This document shows positions 11,785 to 21,579 of a stretch of 64,000 bases of DNA, piece by piece. Position numbers and translations under genes: made by a program. Source of the stretch: Ilex aquifolium (lineage: Eukaryota; Streptophyta; Magnoliopsida; Aquifoliales; Aquifoliaceae); NCBI GenBank assembly GCA_951799425.1, contig OX637402.1, forward strand, positions 260,501 through 324,500. The letters run 5' to 3'. The notes under the pieces were generated by a model. That model saw nothing but the letters and a program-made list of their open reading frames with translations. It was not told where the DNA came from and made no database searches. The first letter of the stretch is position 1, and every line of letters begins with the position of its first letter.

Positions 11785-12410
11785 GTGAGTGAAAAAGAAA
11801 AAAATGTTGATGATTTGAATGTGCATGCATGTCCCATTCTGGCCCCTTTTCCCAATCATTTGAAGCCACCCATGAAGGTGGCTAACTATTCTAATATCAT
11901 TGAGATGTTCAAGCAGTTTAAAATCAACATCCCACTCCTTGATGTCATAATGAAAATTCCGTCATGTGCCAAGATCTTGAAGGACTTGTGCACAGTGAAG
12001 AGGAAATTGAATGTTCACAAGAAGACATTCCTCATCGAGCAAGTGAGCTCAATCTTGAAGACAAACACACCACCAAAGTTCAAAGACCCTAGCTGCCTTA
12101 CCATTGCCATTACAATAGGGAATTGCCGGGTGGAGCAAGCACTTCTCGATTTGGGGGCAAGTATCAACCTCCTATCCTACTCGGTGTACCAACAACTCTA
12201 ACTTGAAGAGTTGAAGCCAACCCCAATCACTCTTCAATTGGCAGACCGAAGCATTAGAACATCAAGGGGAGTAGTTGAGGATGTTTTAGTCCAAGTTGAT
12301 AATTTTTATTTTCCTATTGATTTTATTGTGCTTGAAACTCATCCGGTTTATGGAGGATCACTTGGAGCTAATGAGCACCTTAAAGTTGGGGGAGGAGGAG
12401 ATTGTTGATA
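11785..12410 (+). pseudogene. E3 aspartic protease, C-terminus deleted
   Basis: Protease region with PSCAKILKDLCTVKRKL, then the active-site loop ALLDLGASINLLSYSVY (DLG). TAA after YQQL at 12199. The domain continues as LADRSIRTSRGVVEDVLVQV and FPIDFIVLET, but PV then runs into an unrelated-looking YGGSLGANEHLKVGGGG. The ILGLPFLATSNALI core seen in E2 is missing, so the C-terminal third is deleted. Confidence 0.87.
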
Positions 12411-12436
12411 TAGAGGAGGTTGATGATCAATAGGAA

Positions 12437-13633
12437 TTGGGGAGCTTGAAAGGGGTAGAAAAATGGACCCCTACATTTGAGAAGCTTCCACATCAAGACA
12501 AGAAGATCTTTCCATTAAATAAGCAAAAACCCATCTTAGAGTTGAAGCCGTTATCATCCAACCTCAAATATTCATTTTTGGGGGAGCATGAGACATTCCC
12601 GGTGGTAATTAGCTCAACTTTGGAGGCAAGCCAAGAGGAGGAGTTGCTATGTCTATTGAGGAGGCACAAAGGAGCCATCGGGTGGACCATAGCCGACATT
12701 AAGGGGATAATCCCCCTCATTTGCACTCATAGGATTTACTTGGAGGAAGATGCAAAGCCATCCCGACAACCACAACGGAGGTTGAACCCAATTATGAAAG
12801 ACGTAGTGAGGGATGAGGTGCTAAAGCTACTTGACGTGGACATCATTTTTTTGATTGCCGATAGTAAGTGGGTTAGCCCCACGCAAGTAGTACCCACGAA
12901 ATCGGGAGTCACTATTGTTGCAAATGAGAAGAATAAGTTAATTCCAACAAGGGTGGTGACCGGATGGAGAGTGTGTATTGATTACCGAAAGCTCAACTCG
13001 TGCACAAGGAAAAACCATTTTCCATTGCCATTCCTCGACCAAGTATTGGAAAGAGTAGCCGAACACCTGTTCTATTGCTTCTTGGATGGATACTCCGGCT
13101 ACAACCAAATTGAGATTGCATTGGAAGATCAATAGAAGACCACTTTCACTTGTCACTTCGGTACCTTTGCCTATCGACGCATGCCTTTCAGGTTGTGTAA
13201 TGCCCCATGGACTTTCCAACGTTGCATGATGGGGATTTTTAGTGACATGGTGAAGAAGATAGTGGAAGTTTTTATGGATGATTTCTCAGTGTTCGGGGAT
13301 TCCTTCAGTGGTTGTTTGGAGAACTTGGAGAGAGTTCTTGAAAGATGTGAGGAGAAAAATTTGGTCCTCAACGGGGAGAAGTGCCACTTTATGGTGACAC
13401 AAGGGATAGTGCTCAGGCACATTATTTCGGCAAAAGGGATCGAAGTCATCAAAGATATCAGGTCATTTCTTGGTCATGCCGACTTTTATAGTCGTTTTAT
13501 TAAGGACTTTAGTACATTAGCCCGACCTTTGACCAATTTGCTTTCAAAAGATGTCCCATTTGTGTGGTTAGATAATTGTGAGGCATTTTTAAAAAAAACA
13601 AAAAGCATGCTCACTACACCTCCAATTATGTGA
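12437..13633 (+). pseudogene. E3 reverse transcriptase, nearly full length
   Basis: Open in one frame from 12437 to 13135, then again to 13633 in the same frame after a single stop (GAAGATCAATAG, near 13131). Motifs: LKPLSSNLKYSFLGE, RRHKGAIGWTIADIKGI, SKWVSPTQVVPTKSG, VVTGWRVCIDYRKLN, FPLPFLDQVLERVAE, FLDGYSGYNQIEI, FRLCNAPWTFQRCM and the catalytic box FMDDFSVFG at about 13272-13298. Around 13440 the text jumps from SAKGIEV to IKDIRSFLGHADFY: about 15 residues present in E2 are missing, in frame. The catalytic residues are intact. Confidence 0.93.
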
Positions 13634-14154
13634 CCACCCAAGTGGGACTCACCATTTGAGCTTATGTGCGACGTGAGAGATTACGCGGTCGGCGCAGTGC
13701 TCGGTAAAAAAGAGAGGACTAGAGACCTTATTTAATATACTACGCTAGCAAAACACTTAATGAAGCTCAAATGAACTATACCACCGCATAAAAGGAGTTG
13801 CTAGCAGTAGTATTTGCATTGGATAAATTCCGGTCTTACATCATTGGTTCATCGATAGTAATCTATACCGATCACTCCGCTTTGAAGTATTTTTTGTCTA
13901 AGGAGGATGCCAAATCGAGACTCAACAGGTGGATCCTCCTACTCCAAGAGTTCAACTTGACAATCAAAGACAAGAAGGGAGTGAAGAACGTGGTGGCGGA
14001 CCATTTGTCCCGACTTGTGGTGCAAGATGCCGATGAGCATATTCCTATCCCTGACTCTTTTCCTGATGAACATTTACTTCCGATTCATTCTTTTTGTCCC
14101 TGGTATGCTGACATATGTAATTATCTTGCTACAGGACAAATACCATCGCACTGA
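13634..14154 (+). pseudogene. E3 RNase H
   Basis: RNase H follows reverse transcriptase. FELMCDVRDYAVGAVLGKK (Asp in CDVRDY) comes first. A local insertion or frame change then gives a TAA near 13733. [17 protein letters not shown] is followed by a TAA in place of the codon before KELLAVV, then KFRSYIIGSSIVIYTDHSAL. The frame is then clean through [20 protein letters not shown] and [12 protein letters not shown] to a TGA at 14152. Confidence 0.9.
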
Positions 14155-15032
14155 GCCCGGAGGATAGACGGAGATTTATGGCGGATGTGAAGTAATTTTA
14201 CTTCAATAACCCGTACTTATTCAAGTACTGCCCTGACCAAGTCATGAGGAGGTGCGTTCCTAAGAATGAACAGCGGGAAGTCCTTGCATTTTTCCATTCG
14301 GAAGCGTGCGTTGGCCACTTCTTTTCTAAGAAGACTTCGACAAAGATTCTACAGTCATGTTTTTATTGGCCCTCTTTGATAAAAGATTGTGTCTCTTTCT
14401 GTAAAGAATGTGATAGGTGCCAGAGATTGGGCAGTGTGACCCATAGGAATATGATGCCCTTATCCCCTATGTTAGTAATTGAGATATTTGACTGTTCGGG
14501 CATCGACTTCATGGGTCCCTTCCCTATGTCATTTGGCTACCAGTACATTCTGTTGGCAGTAGTCTATGGCAAGGCTTGCCATTTCCCAGTTAAAATGGAG
14601 CACAAAGCCTATTGGGCCATCAAGACCTTCAATTTCAACTTGAGGATGGTCGGAGAGAATATGAAGCTTGAAATGAATGAATTGGAAGAGATTCGAAGAG
14701 ATGCGTATGAGAGCTCTAAAATTTCAAAAGAAAGGGCTAAGATCTTTCATAACAAATCCATTGTAAGGAAATCATTTGACCCCGGATAAAAAGTTCTCTT
14801 ATACAATTATCGTCCCTCGATCTTTCAAGGGAAACTCCGATCCCGTTGGGATGGCCCCTATCTTGTCAAGGTGGCCTACTCCAGTGGAGCTGTGGAAGTC
14901 ACAAACCCCGAAGATGGAAGGACATTCAAGGTCAATGACCAAAGACTTAAGCCATTCTTTGAGGGGTTTGAAGGTCAAGGGGTGGAGGAAGAATTGGTGG
15001 ATCATGTCTACTCGGACTTGTTGGAGGATTAA
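14155..15032 (+). pseudogene. E3 integrase with the catalytic core deleted
   Basis: The zinc-binding domain is readable: His in FFHSEACVGHFFSK, then Cys in CKECDRCQRLG. The first catalytic Asp lies in GIDFMGPFPMSFGYQYILLA. The text then jumps straight to VYGKACHFPVKMEHKAYW, which in E2 and E7 lies over 100 residues further on. The second Asp and the Glu of the DDE triad (ISDGGFHFCN and [10 protein letters not shown] in E7) are therefore gone. After a frameshift near 14790 the C-terminal domain reads RWDGPYLVKVAYSSGAVEV and ends at TAA 15030. The copy cannot integrate by itself. Confidence 0.9.
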
Positions 15033-15249
15033 CTGTTCATATAGTCTTTAGTGTACAGTTGTTTTCACTTGTTTTAATTCTTTATGTTTACTTACTTTAA
15101 TTTTTCATATAGTGTTGTCTTTCTTAGTTGCAGATATTGGTATTTTTGTCAAAGCTCAAGTGCGAGGTGTTCTCTAACCCTACTCATCTTTTTACAGTCC
15201 TTCATTGCATAGCATATCTTTTTTTGTTGCATTTAGGACAATGCATGAA

Positions 15250-15270
15250 TCAAGTTGGGGGGGGTGAGGT
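15250..15270 (+). other. E3 internal polypurine tract
   Basis: TCAAGTTGGGGGGGGTGAGG lies about 220 bp after pol. It copies the tract seen next to Athila 3' LTRs here (AAGTTGGGGGGTG at 43838-43850 and, on the minus strand, at 23539-23554). E5 and E7 have the same internal copy. It may prime a second plus strand; that role is inferred. Confidence 0.6.
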
Positions 15271-17090
15271 GCACCATTTGTATGATACACCAATATTTGT
15301 AAAAAAATTTATTGATAATACCAATTTTTATGGTGAAAATTCACCTTTCACATATCATACAGATTTTTGTTTACAATAGTTGCAAATTATGTGAAATTTT
15401 TGAAATTTTTTGTGAAAATATCTGAATGTTGATCTTTATTCCCTTATTAAGAGTGTTATGAGTTTGTTGATATGTTGATCTTTGTGTTGAACCTTGAATA
15501 CATCAGTGCATTATAGAAGTTCATCATATGCTTGAGTATCACATATGTGATTTGCTTTTAAACTCAACTTTAAGTGCACCTTAAATGTGTAATTTTTACA
15601 ATTTACGGATTGAGTTCACATTTTAGTGCTTGACATGAATAGTGGAGATGAGTAAGGACCCATGAGAGCTTTAGTGCCAATTCTTATTGGAGGGAACTTA
15701 CATTTACTCAAGGAACAATTTTTCAAATTCCAAATGTGTTTAATAATGTCATTATGCTTGTTTTGGTTAGGTGCATTTGGGTAGTTGATTGACTTTGTCT
15801 TGATATGTACAATGCTCTCCCATGCCTATCTAGAAATGATCTTAGGCCATCTTTGAATTGCTTTGAGCCTTAGCCTTTTTCTTGTGAAAAGTTTATCCCT
15901 GGTGCCGTGATTGAGCCTTAATTGTAAATTCATTTCTATGCCACACATTTGACCAAGCCAGTGCAAAATGATAAAATCTATCTCACCTTGGTTGTTCCTA
16001 GAGCTGAGTATGAATGATCATAAAAGAGAAGGAAGTATGGCGGAAACTCAACAAAAGGGATGAATGAAGTTGAATTCAAAGAGTTAAACGGAAAAGCAGG
16101 AAAATCCATGAAAAGGAGAAAAAGGCAGTGAAAAGAAGAAAAGAATGACAAAAGAAAAGGAAAATGTTAAGGAAAAGAAAGAAAATAAACAGAGAGTGTG
16201 GTGATGATGTTAGACTGAATCCCATGAAAAGGGAGATGTTTTTGAAATAAAATTCATTCACTCAGAACAACCCTATTTGTTATCCTCTATCCTTCGTTCA
16301 TTTACCTAGATATCACCCCAATGCCTCATTACAACCCGTGAAAGTCCTAAATGATCTAGAGAAGCATGGGGGATGCATACTTTTAAAGAAAAAGAGAAGT
16401 TGGTTTTGCTATCTAATGCCCTAGCATTCCTTTCATGAGATTATGCCAAGGTTGTTTCATTTTCATGCATGAACTTCATTTTTGGATTATAAGTGAGCAT
16501 ACTCCGTTTTGTGCACAAGATTCTATCTCACATATATACATGGAGAGCATACTAGGATAACTATAGTGTGATTCATTGTTGAGAGACACCCTTAGTGAGA
16601 TTGTATCGAAGCTTAATTTGGATAGCCAAAATGAATGTGAACTCTGTTGTGTAAATGCTTCAATTACATGTCCATTTCACACACACATGAGTTTGAAAGT
16701 GATTGTGAATGTGCATACTCTAGAATAGTATTTAAAGCCATGATAAAGCTCATGTGTGCTTGGTTCGGGCATTTGAGCAATGTGTTTCGTAGCCCTATTG
16801 CTCAACTTTCGATATTTGAAAGATTTAGTAATGCCCTTATTATTTGAATTTATATTTTACATTTTGGGTATTCATTTTGGTAGTTAAAATTAGAAATCCA
16901 TGTCTTGCATTTTGAAAACATAAAAAATTTTAAATCATGTTGCAATTTCAAAAATGACTTTGGGCATGATCAATCAATTGTGGTTCATATATGTGGTTCA
17001 AGTTTTTGGTAGGTTAGATGTCATAGATAGGGTGTTAAAATGTTTTGGAGTTGAAAAAAGTTGGGTTGAATGTGAGTTTTGGAGCAAATG
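15271..17090 (+). other. E3 non-coding Athila block between pol and ORF3
   Basis: No convincing ORF. The stretch is homologous to E5 internal DNA on the minus strand (about 23555-25254). For example, the words around CTTAGGCCATCTTTGAATTG (near 15840) and the purine-rich AAAAGGAGAAAAAGGCAG (near 16110) recur there. Part of it is also homologous to E7 42660-43560, where it lies after ORF3 instead of before. Conservation without coding suggests a cis-acting role or shared ancestry only. Confidence 0.7.
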
Positions 17091-17111
17091 AATGGTTTTG
17101 CAGCAAAATGC

Positions 17112-17206
17112 AAAACCTTCTGGAATGTTTTCATTACTAGACAGTGGTGCCCCAGTAGTAAGCAAAACCTTCCAGAAGGTTTTGATCGACCTTCTGGAAG
17201 GTTTTG
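17112..17206. promoter_or_regulatory. E3 pre-ORF3 palindromic boxes, same type as its LTR
   Basis: Three boxes: 17112-17131, 17164-17183 and 17188-17206, all variants of AAAACCTTCCGGAAGGTTTT. They end in GGTTTTGCCCAGAATGC, close to the words after the LTR boxes (GGTTTTACCCAGAATTGC in E3, GGTTTTGCCCGAATTGC in E6). They lie about 290 bp before the ORF3 start. A pyrimidine-rich leader (about 17280-17365) follows, but no clear TATA box. Confidence 0.7.
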
Positions 17207-17492
17207 CCCAGAATGCTAAAAACGAGGGTTTTAAGTTAGAATTTTTCGAGAAACCCTTCACATTTCCCCCAAATCTCAAGCTCCCAAGCTCTCTCCTCTC
17301 TTTCTACTCTTTTCCAATCTTCAAAACACTTCACCCAAGCTCCAAATTCTTATTTTTCTCTTGATTAGGGTTGAGTATTGAGTTGATTTTGCCGAAAATC
17401 TTGGCGTTCTCACAAAACCCTAGTTTCCCAAGTTCTTCCCCCAATTTCAAATCTCTCATAGGGTTTCTCCAAAACCTTGACATTCCATTGCT

Positions 17493-18780
17493 ATGGCTCG
17501 TGAAGCAAAGACCTCTCTCGACACGTTTGAGCCCACTGAATGGGTTGTGATGTGGGTTTTGACTATCCTTGGTGTTGGGGCACTACTGGCCCTCATGGCC
17601 CGCACCAAGAGAACGGGTACGGAGTCCCCACCACCCGCGGGCACTAGCTCCCGGAAAAGGAATGTGGAGGGCCCAAGTAGCCAAGACTGGGATGAGAGAA
17701 GAACGAAAGCTAGACACGACGCTCGGAGACAAATGATAGATGAGAAAAGCGTCACGTGTGAGATGTATGTGGACAAGATCTCTCTTGGGCCAAATGATGA
17801 AGTCGTGAGGGTGATCGAAGGAGATGGATTAGGTATTTGGTTTGAGGAGGTGAAAGGCTAGAATTTGGGGTTGTGTAAAGAGTTTTAAAAGAAATTGTCG
17901 GTGTTTGGCGAGGAGGGTAGTAGGCTAAGGACCAATGTATGGCGGAAGACATTTGAGGTGACCCCTGAGTTGATTTCCAAGGTGATGAAGTATGAGAGGC
18001 CTCCCTCTACTACCCCCGTCTACCTACATAATGTTGAAGGGGGTAGGACTCTAGCTGACTATGTGAGGCTCACCTACGAGGACCCGACCACTTTCAAAGG
18101 GACAACTTTGGTCAGGGGCCTCAAGCATTCCTATGGGGTGATGAACAAGGTGCTTCACTGCAATCTGATGCCTCGGGGCTCGGAGAAGAGCCTGAATATC
18201 CAGAAGCTTGCCCTCCTCCACGCGTTCATGACGAGGAAAGACGATCGATGTGGCGTTATTGATATGGGAGGAGATGAGGGAGTTCGCCAAGCCTGCAAAG
18301 CCGAAGGCAAACCTTCCCTTTGGAAATCTTATCATGCGAATGTGATCCCACAACAATGTGAAGGCATACGCACATGACATGCTGCTACCTCCGGAGACTG
18401 GTGCCATCAAAAAATTGAGCAGTGGTAAGAGGGTTGCCAGGACAGGGGGTGAAAGAGCCAAGGCATCAGGACCGGGGACATCATCCTCTGAGCTTGCCAC
18501 ATCTGACCCAACCCGCACTGTGCTGTAGCGTCTGGACGCCCTGGAGGCCACTATGCATGGGCTTTCACTGATGGTGACGAGACTGTTCCAGTACACTTTC
18601 CCAGGCGAGCCCATCCCCGGTGGGCCTCTGCAGCCTCCAACTGGACCATCGACCTCAGCTCTTATACCTTTTACGGCTGCTGAGGTGGGAGAGACTGATG
18701 ATGATGAGGAGGGGACTGAGGATGACATTGAGGAGGAGGATGCTAGAGAGGACGATGATGGAGACAAGGGTGATGACTAG
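17493..18780 (+). pseudogene. E3 ORF3 (Athila third ORF, plant transposon protein type)
   Basis: Third ORF at the position where Athila elements carry their so-called env-like gene. It starts MAREAKTSLDTFEP and has a hydrophobic stretch near residues 20-35 (WVVMWVLTILGVGALLALM), a possible membrane segment. A basic region follows, two in-frame stops (17859, 17889), then a long open part (KTFEVTPELISKVMKYERP, LHNVEGGRTLADYVRLTY). A frameshift near 18270 shifts EMREFAKPAKPKANLPFGNL to another frame. The end is strongly acidic (DDDEEGTEDDIEEEDARED). NLPFGNL matches SLPFGTL in E7 ORF3. Function of the family is not established. Confidence 0.75.
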
Positions 18781-19050
18781 ATGATGGGATGTTTTTTTTT
18801 TTTTTTTCAGATTGTACACAGTAGGGTTAGTTTTGTCGGCCCAGTAGAAGCGTCTTTAGGATTTTGGGCCGTTTTGTTTTGAACTCTAACCTTTTGTATT
18901 GAACTTTTGAAATGATTAATGAAAAAAAAATGCCACAGTAGTTCGTTCCATCTTGCCCAAGTTCATTTCATTAATTGCATTGTGATTTTTATATTTTGAA
19001 TGTTTTTTTATTTACTTGTATGAATGAGTTGTGTTAGCTTATATCTTATT
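18781..19050 (+). other. E3 3' UTR remnant
   Basis: Non-coding, beginning with a T run (18793-18807). TTGTCGGCCCAGTAGAAGCG and the following 200 bases match 32300-32540, which in E6 runs straight into a polypurine tract and 3' LTR. Here the match ends near 19050, so the tract and LTR are missing. Confidence 0.75.
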
Positions 19051-20983
19051 TGTGGTCTGAAAACGCTTCGAACTGCTCACCATATAGATAGTGACGCCAA
19101 GCCTTCAAGGCAAAGACAATGGCCGCCAACTCCATGTCATGTGTGGGATAGTTCTGCTCGTGGTTCTTTAATTGTCGAGAACCATAAGCCACCACCCTCC
19201 CGGACTGCATCAAAACGCAACCAAGTCCTTCCTTCGAGGCATCACAAAACACCGTGTACCTCTGTCCCCTTTCTGGGACTATTAGAATAGGAGCTGAAGT
19301 AAGCCTCCTCTTCAACTCCTGGAATGTCTTCTCACACGAGTCATTCCACTCAAACTTGACCTCTTTCCGGGTCAATTTGGTCATAGGTGTGGCTAGTCGA
19401 GAGAAGTCCTCAATGAACCTCCGGTAGTACCCTGCCAACCCCAAGAAACTAGGTATCTCGAAGACTGACTTCGGCCTCTCCCAATTCATGACTGCCTCAA
19501 CCTTCTCCGGATCCACGGATACACCCGAAGCCGACACCACGTGTCCCAAAAACTTCACCTCCGTAAGCTAAAATTCACATTTGCTGAACTTGGCGTACAA
19601 CTGGTGGTCTCTCAAGGTCTGGAGAACAATCCTCAAGTGACCCTCATGCTTCTCCTCAGACGTGGAGTAGATCAAGATGTCGTCAACAAAGACTACGACA
19701 AACTGATCTAAGTAGGGTTGGAACACCCTATGCATGAGATCCATGAATGCCGTCGGGGCATTCGTCAACCCAAAAGGCATGACGGTAAACTCGAAATGCC
19801 CATATCACGTCCTAAACGCAGTCTTAGGGATATCCGCCTCCCTAACCCTCAACTGATGGTAACTGGTACGGAGATCTATCTTGGAGTAGACCCGCGCCCC
19901 TCTCAATTGATCAAACAGGTCATCAATCCTCGGGAGAGGGTACCTATTCTTAATAGTAACCCTGTTCAACTGTTGGTAGTCTATGCATAGTCGAAGGGTC
20001 TTGTCCTTCTTCTTGGCAAACAGCACCAGAGCGCCCCAAGGTGAAGTGCTCGGTCTAATAAAGCCCCTGTCCAACAACTCTTGCAATTGGACCTTGAGTT
20101 CTTGCAACTCAGCTGGAGCCATTCTATGTGGAGTCATAGAAATAGGCGATGTACTAGGGTGCAACTCAATGGTGAAGTCTACATCCCTATGTGGAGGTAA
20201 TCCCGGTAATTCATCCAGAAAAACATCCTCATACTCACAAACCACCCGAGGTAGACCCAACTCCTGTCTCGTCTCGTCCTCCAGGGTGAGGCTTGCTAGC
20301 CAACCCATCAACTGTCCATGCCATCGAGAGTCATACACGGCTTGGGGCAAAGCACCATGCTTTTCCCCTTGGAACTTGAAACAAACATCCTCCGGTGTGT
20401 TGGCAGTGACCCTCTTACGATCACAATCAATGACGACTCGATGTGCCGTCAACCAATCCATCCCAAGAATGACATCAAACTCCGACATGTCCATGACCCT
20501 AAGGTCCACGGTGAGTAGAATTCCCGAGATCTCTAACTCACAACCCCGACATATCTGATCAATACTTACCCTAGCTCCTAGGGGAGAACTCACATGCAAT
20601 GGCTCTTTCAATGTCTCAACCTCTAAGCCCAAATCTCTAACACATGATGCAGTAATAAAAGAATGAGATGCACCAGAGTCAAATAACACCCTTGCCCATA
20701 AGCGAGAGAGTAGAAATGTACCCAGAATGACTGACTGATCCACTGGCTCAGTCTGAGGTGTAATGGCGTAGACACACCCCTGGGTCCCCGAAGTCCCGGC
20801 CTGCATGCCCTGTCCTCGGCCTCGACCCATGCCCTGGCCCATCTGGCCTGATAGCAGAGTCCCTGCTCCTGAAGTAGTAGGGGCCTGGGTAGTGCCCTGA
20901 GACTGGAAATGACTTCCCTGGCCCATGGTGGGGTAGGGATGAACAAAATGCGTCTGTGCATGTCCCACCGAAGACTGGTCCAT
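19046..20983 (-). pseudogene. E4 pol: protease, reverse transcriptase, partial RNase H
   Basis: One minus-strand frame from 20983 down to 19046 with only two stops. Protease: [13 protein letters not shown] (DSG) and [20 protein letters not shown]. Reverse transcriptase: [67 protein letters not shown], catalytic [24 protein letters not shown]. RNase [41 protein letters not shown]. The stops are a TGA near 19803 where FRTRYGH is expected and a TAG near 19570 where CEFWL is expected; each is one C-to-T or G-to-A change. Catalytic residues are intact. Confidence 0.94.
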
Positions 20984-21574
20984 AGCTCTGAGATCCCTGT
21001 CGCTGAGGAAAATCCCGCTTCAGATGCCCCGGTTGGTGACAATGAAAACAAGTCCTTTGCCCTGCCTGGTAGGAAGGCCTCTGATTTCTCCCGCCTTGGG
21101 AGGATTGACCCTGGCCTTGGCCTTGGCCTTGATAGCCACGGCCCTGTGGAGTCGAAGTCCTTTGCTTCTTCCCCGAACTTGAAGAAAAAGATTGGCCCTC
21201 CTTCTTCTTATCTTTACCACCCGCTTCTCGGATGTTCCGTGCGTCGTCCATCTCTCTCTCAATGGCCATAGATGTCTCGACCATCAAGTCCAAGTCTTGC
21301 AGGAGAAGTCCCACAATTTTACCCCACATGGACAATTTCAGACCATCCTGAAACTTTCTCACCTTGGCCATATTTGTGGCCACATAATCGTTGGCGAAAC
21401 GTGCTAATTCCGTGAACTTAGCCATGTATTCCAACACTGTCATTATCCCTTATTTCAAATCTAAGAATTCCCGAGCCTTAGCTTGCCGGACAGACGCCGG
21501 AAAGTATTTGCCCATGAAAAGCTCTTTAAACTCCTCCCACGTCATCACCTCCAAATTCTTAGAGGCCTTTGCCC
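20984..21574 (-). pseudogene. E4 gag, C-terminal part
   Basis: Continues the gag interrupted by E5. WEEFKELFMGKYFPASVRQA is followed by a TAA (near 21450), then MTVLEYMAKFTELARFANDY, a Gly/Gln-rich linker, and the knuckle [14 protein letters not shown], in which the last Cys is Phe. A frameshift near 20990 separates it from the pol frame. Chromovirus gag and pol are normally one ORF, so this shift is a lesion. Confidence 0.9.
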
Positions 21575-21579
21575 AATCC
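21575..21579 (+). repeat. Target site duplication of E5, left copy
   Basis: AATCC, matched by AATCC at 28607-28611. Removing 21580-28606 and one copy restores the E4 gag reading frame across the junction, which confirms the element ends. Confidence 0.92.

Larger units (their letters stand above)
8128..19050 (+). mobile_element. E3 Athila-type LTR retrotransposon, 3' end missing
   Basis: Order: 5' LTR, primer site, gag, protease, reverse transcriptase, RNase H, integrase, internal polypurine tract, 1.8-kb non-coding block, palindromic boxes, ORF3 and a short 3' UTR. It is inserted in E2 integrase. The 3' UTR runs to about 19050, where it abuts the truncated RNase H of E4 without 3' LTR or target duplication, so the junction is a deletion or illegitimate recombination. 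The five bases before it (AGTAG) have no partner in the window. Every ORF is broken. Confidence 0.9.

Noticed and set aside
18051..18767. 238-codon minus-strand ORF rich in Ser
   Set aside because: It is the shadow of the acidic tail and body of E3 ORF3; poly-Ser mirrors the Asp/Glu codons.
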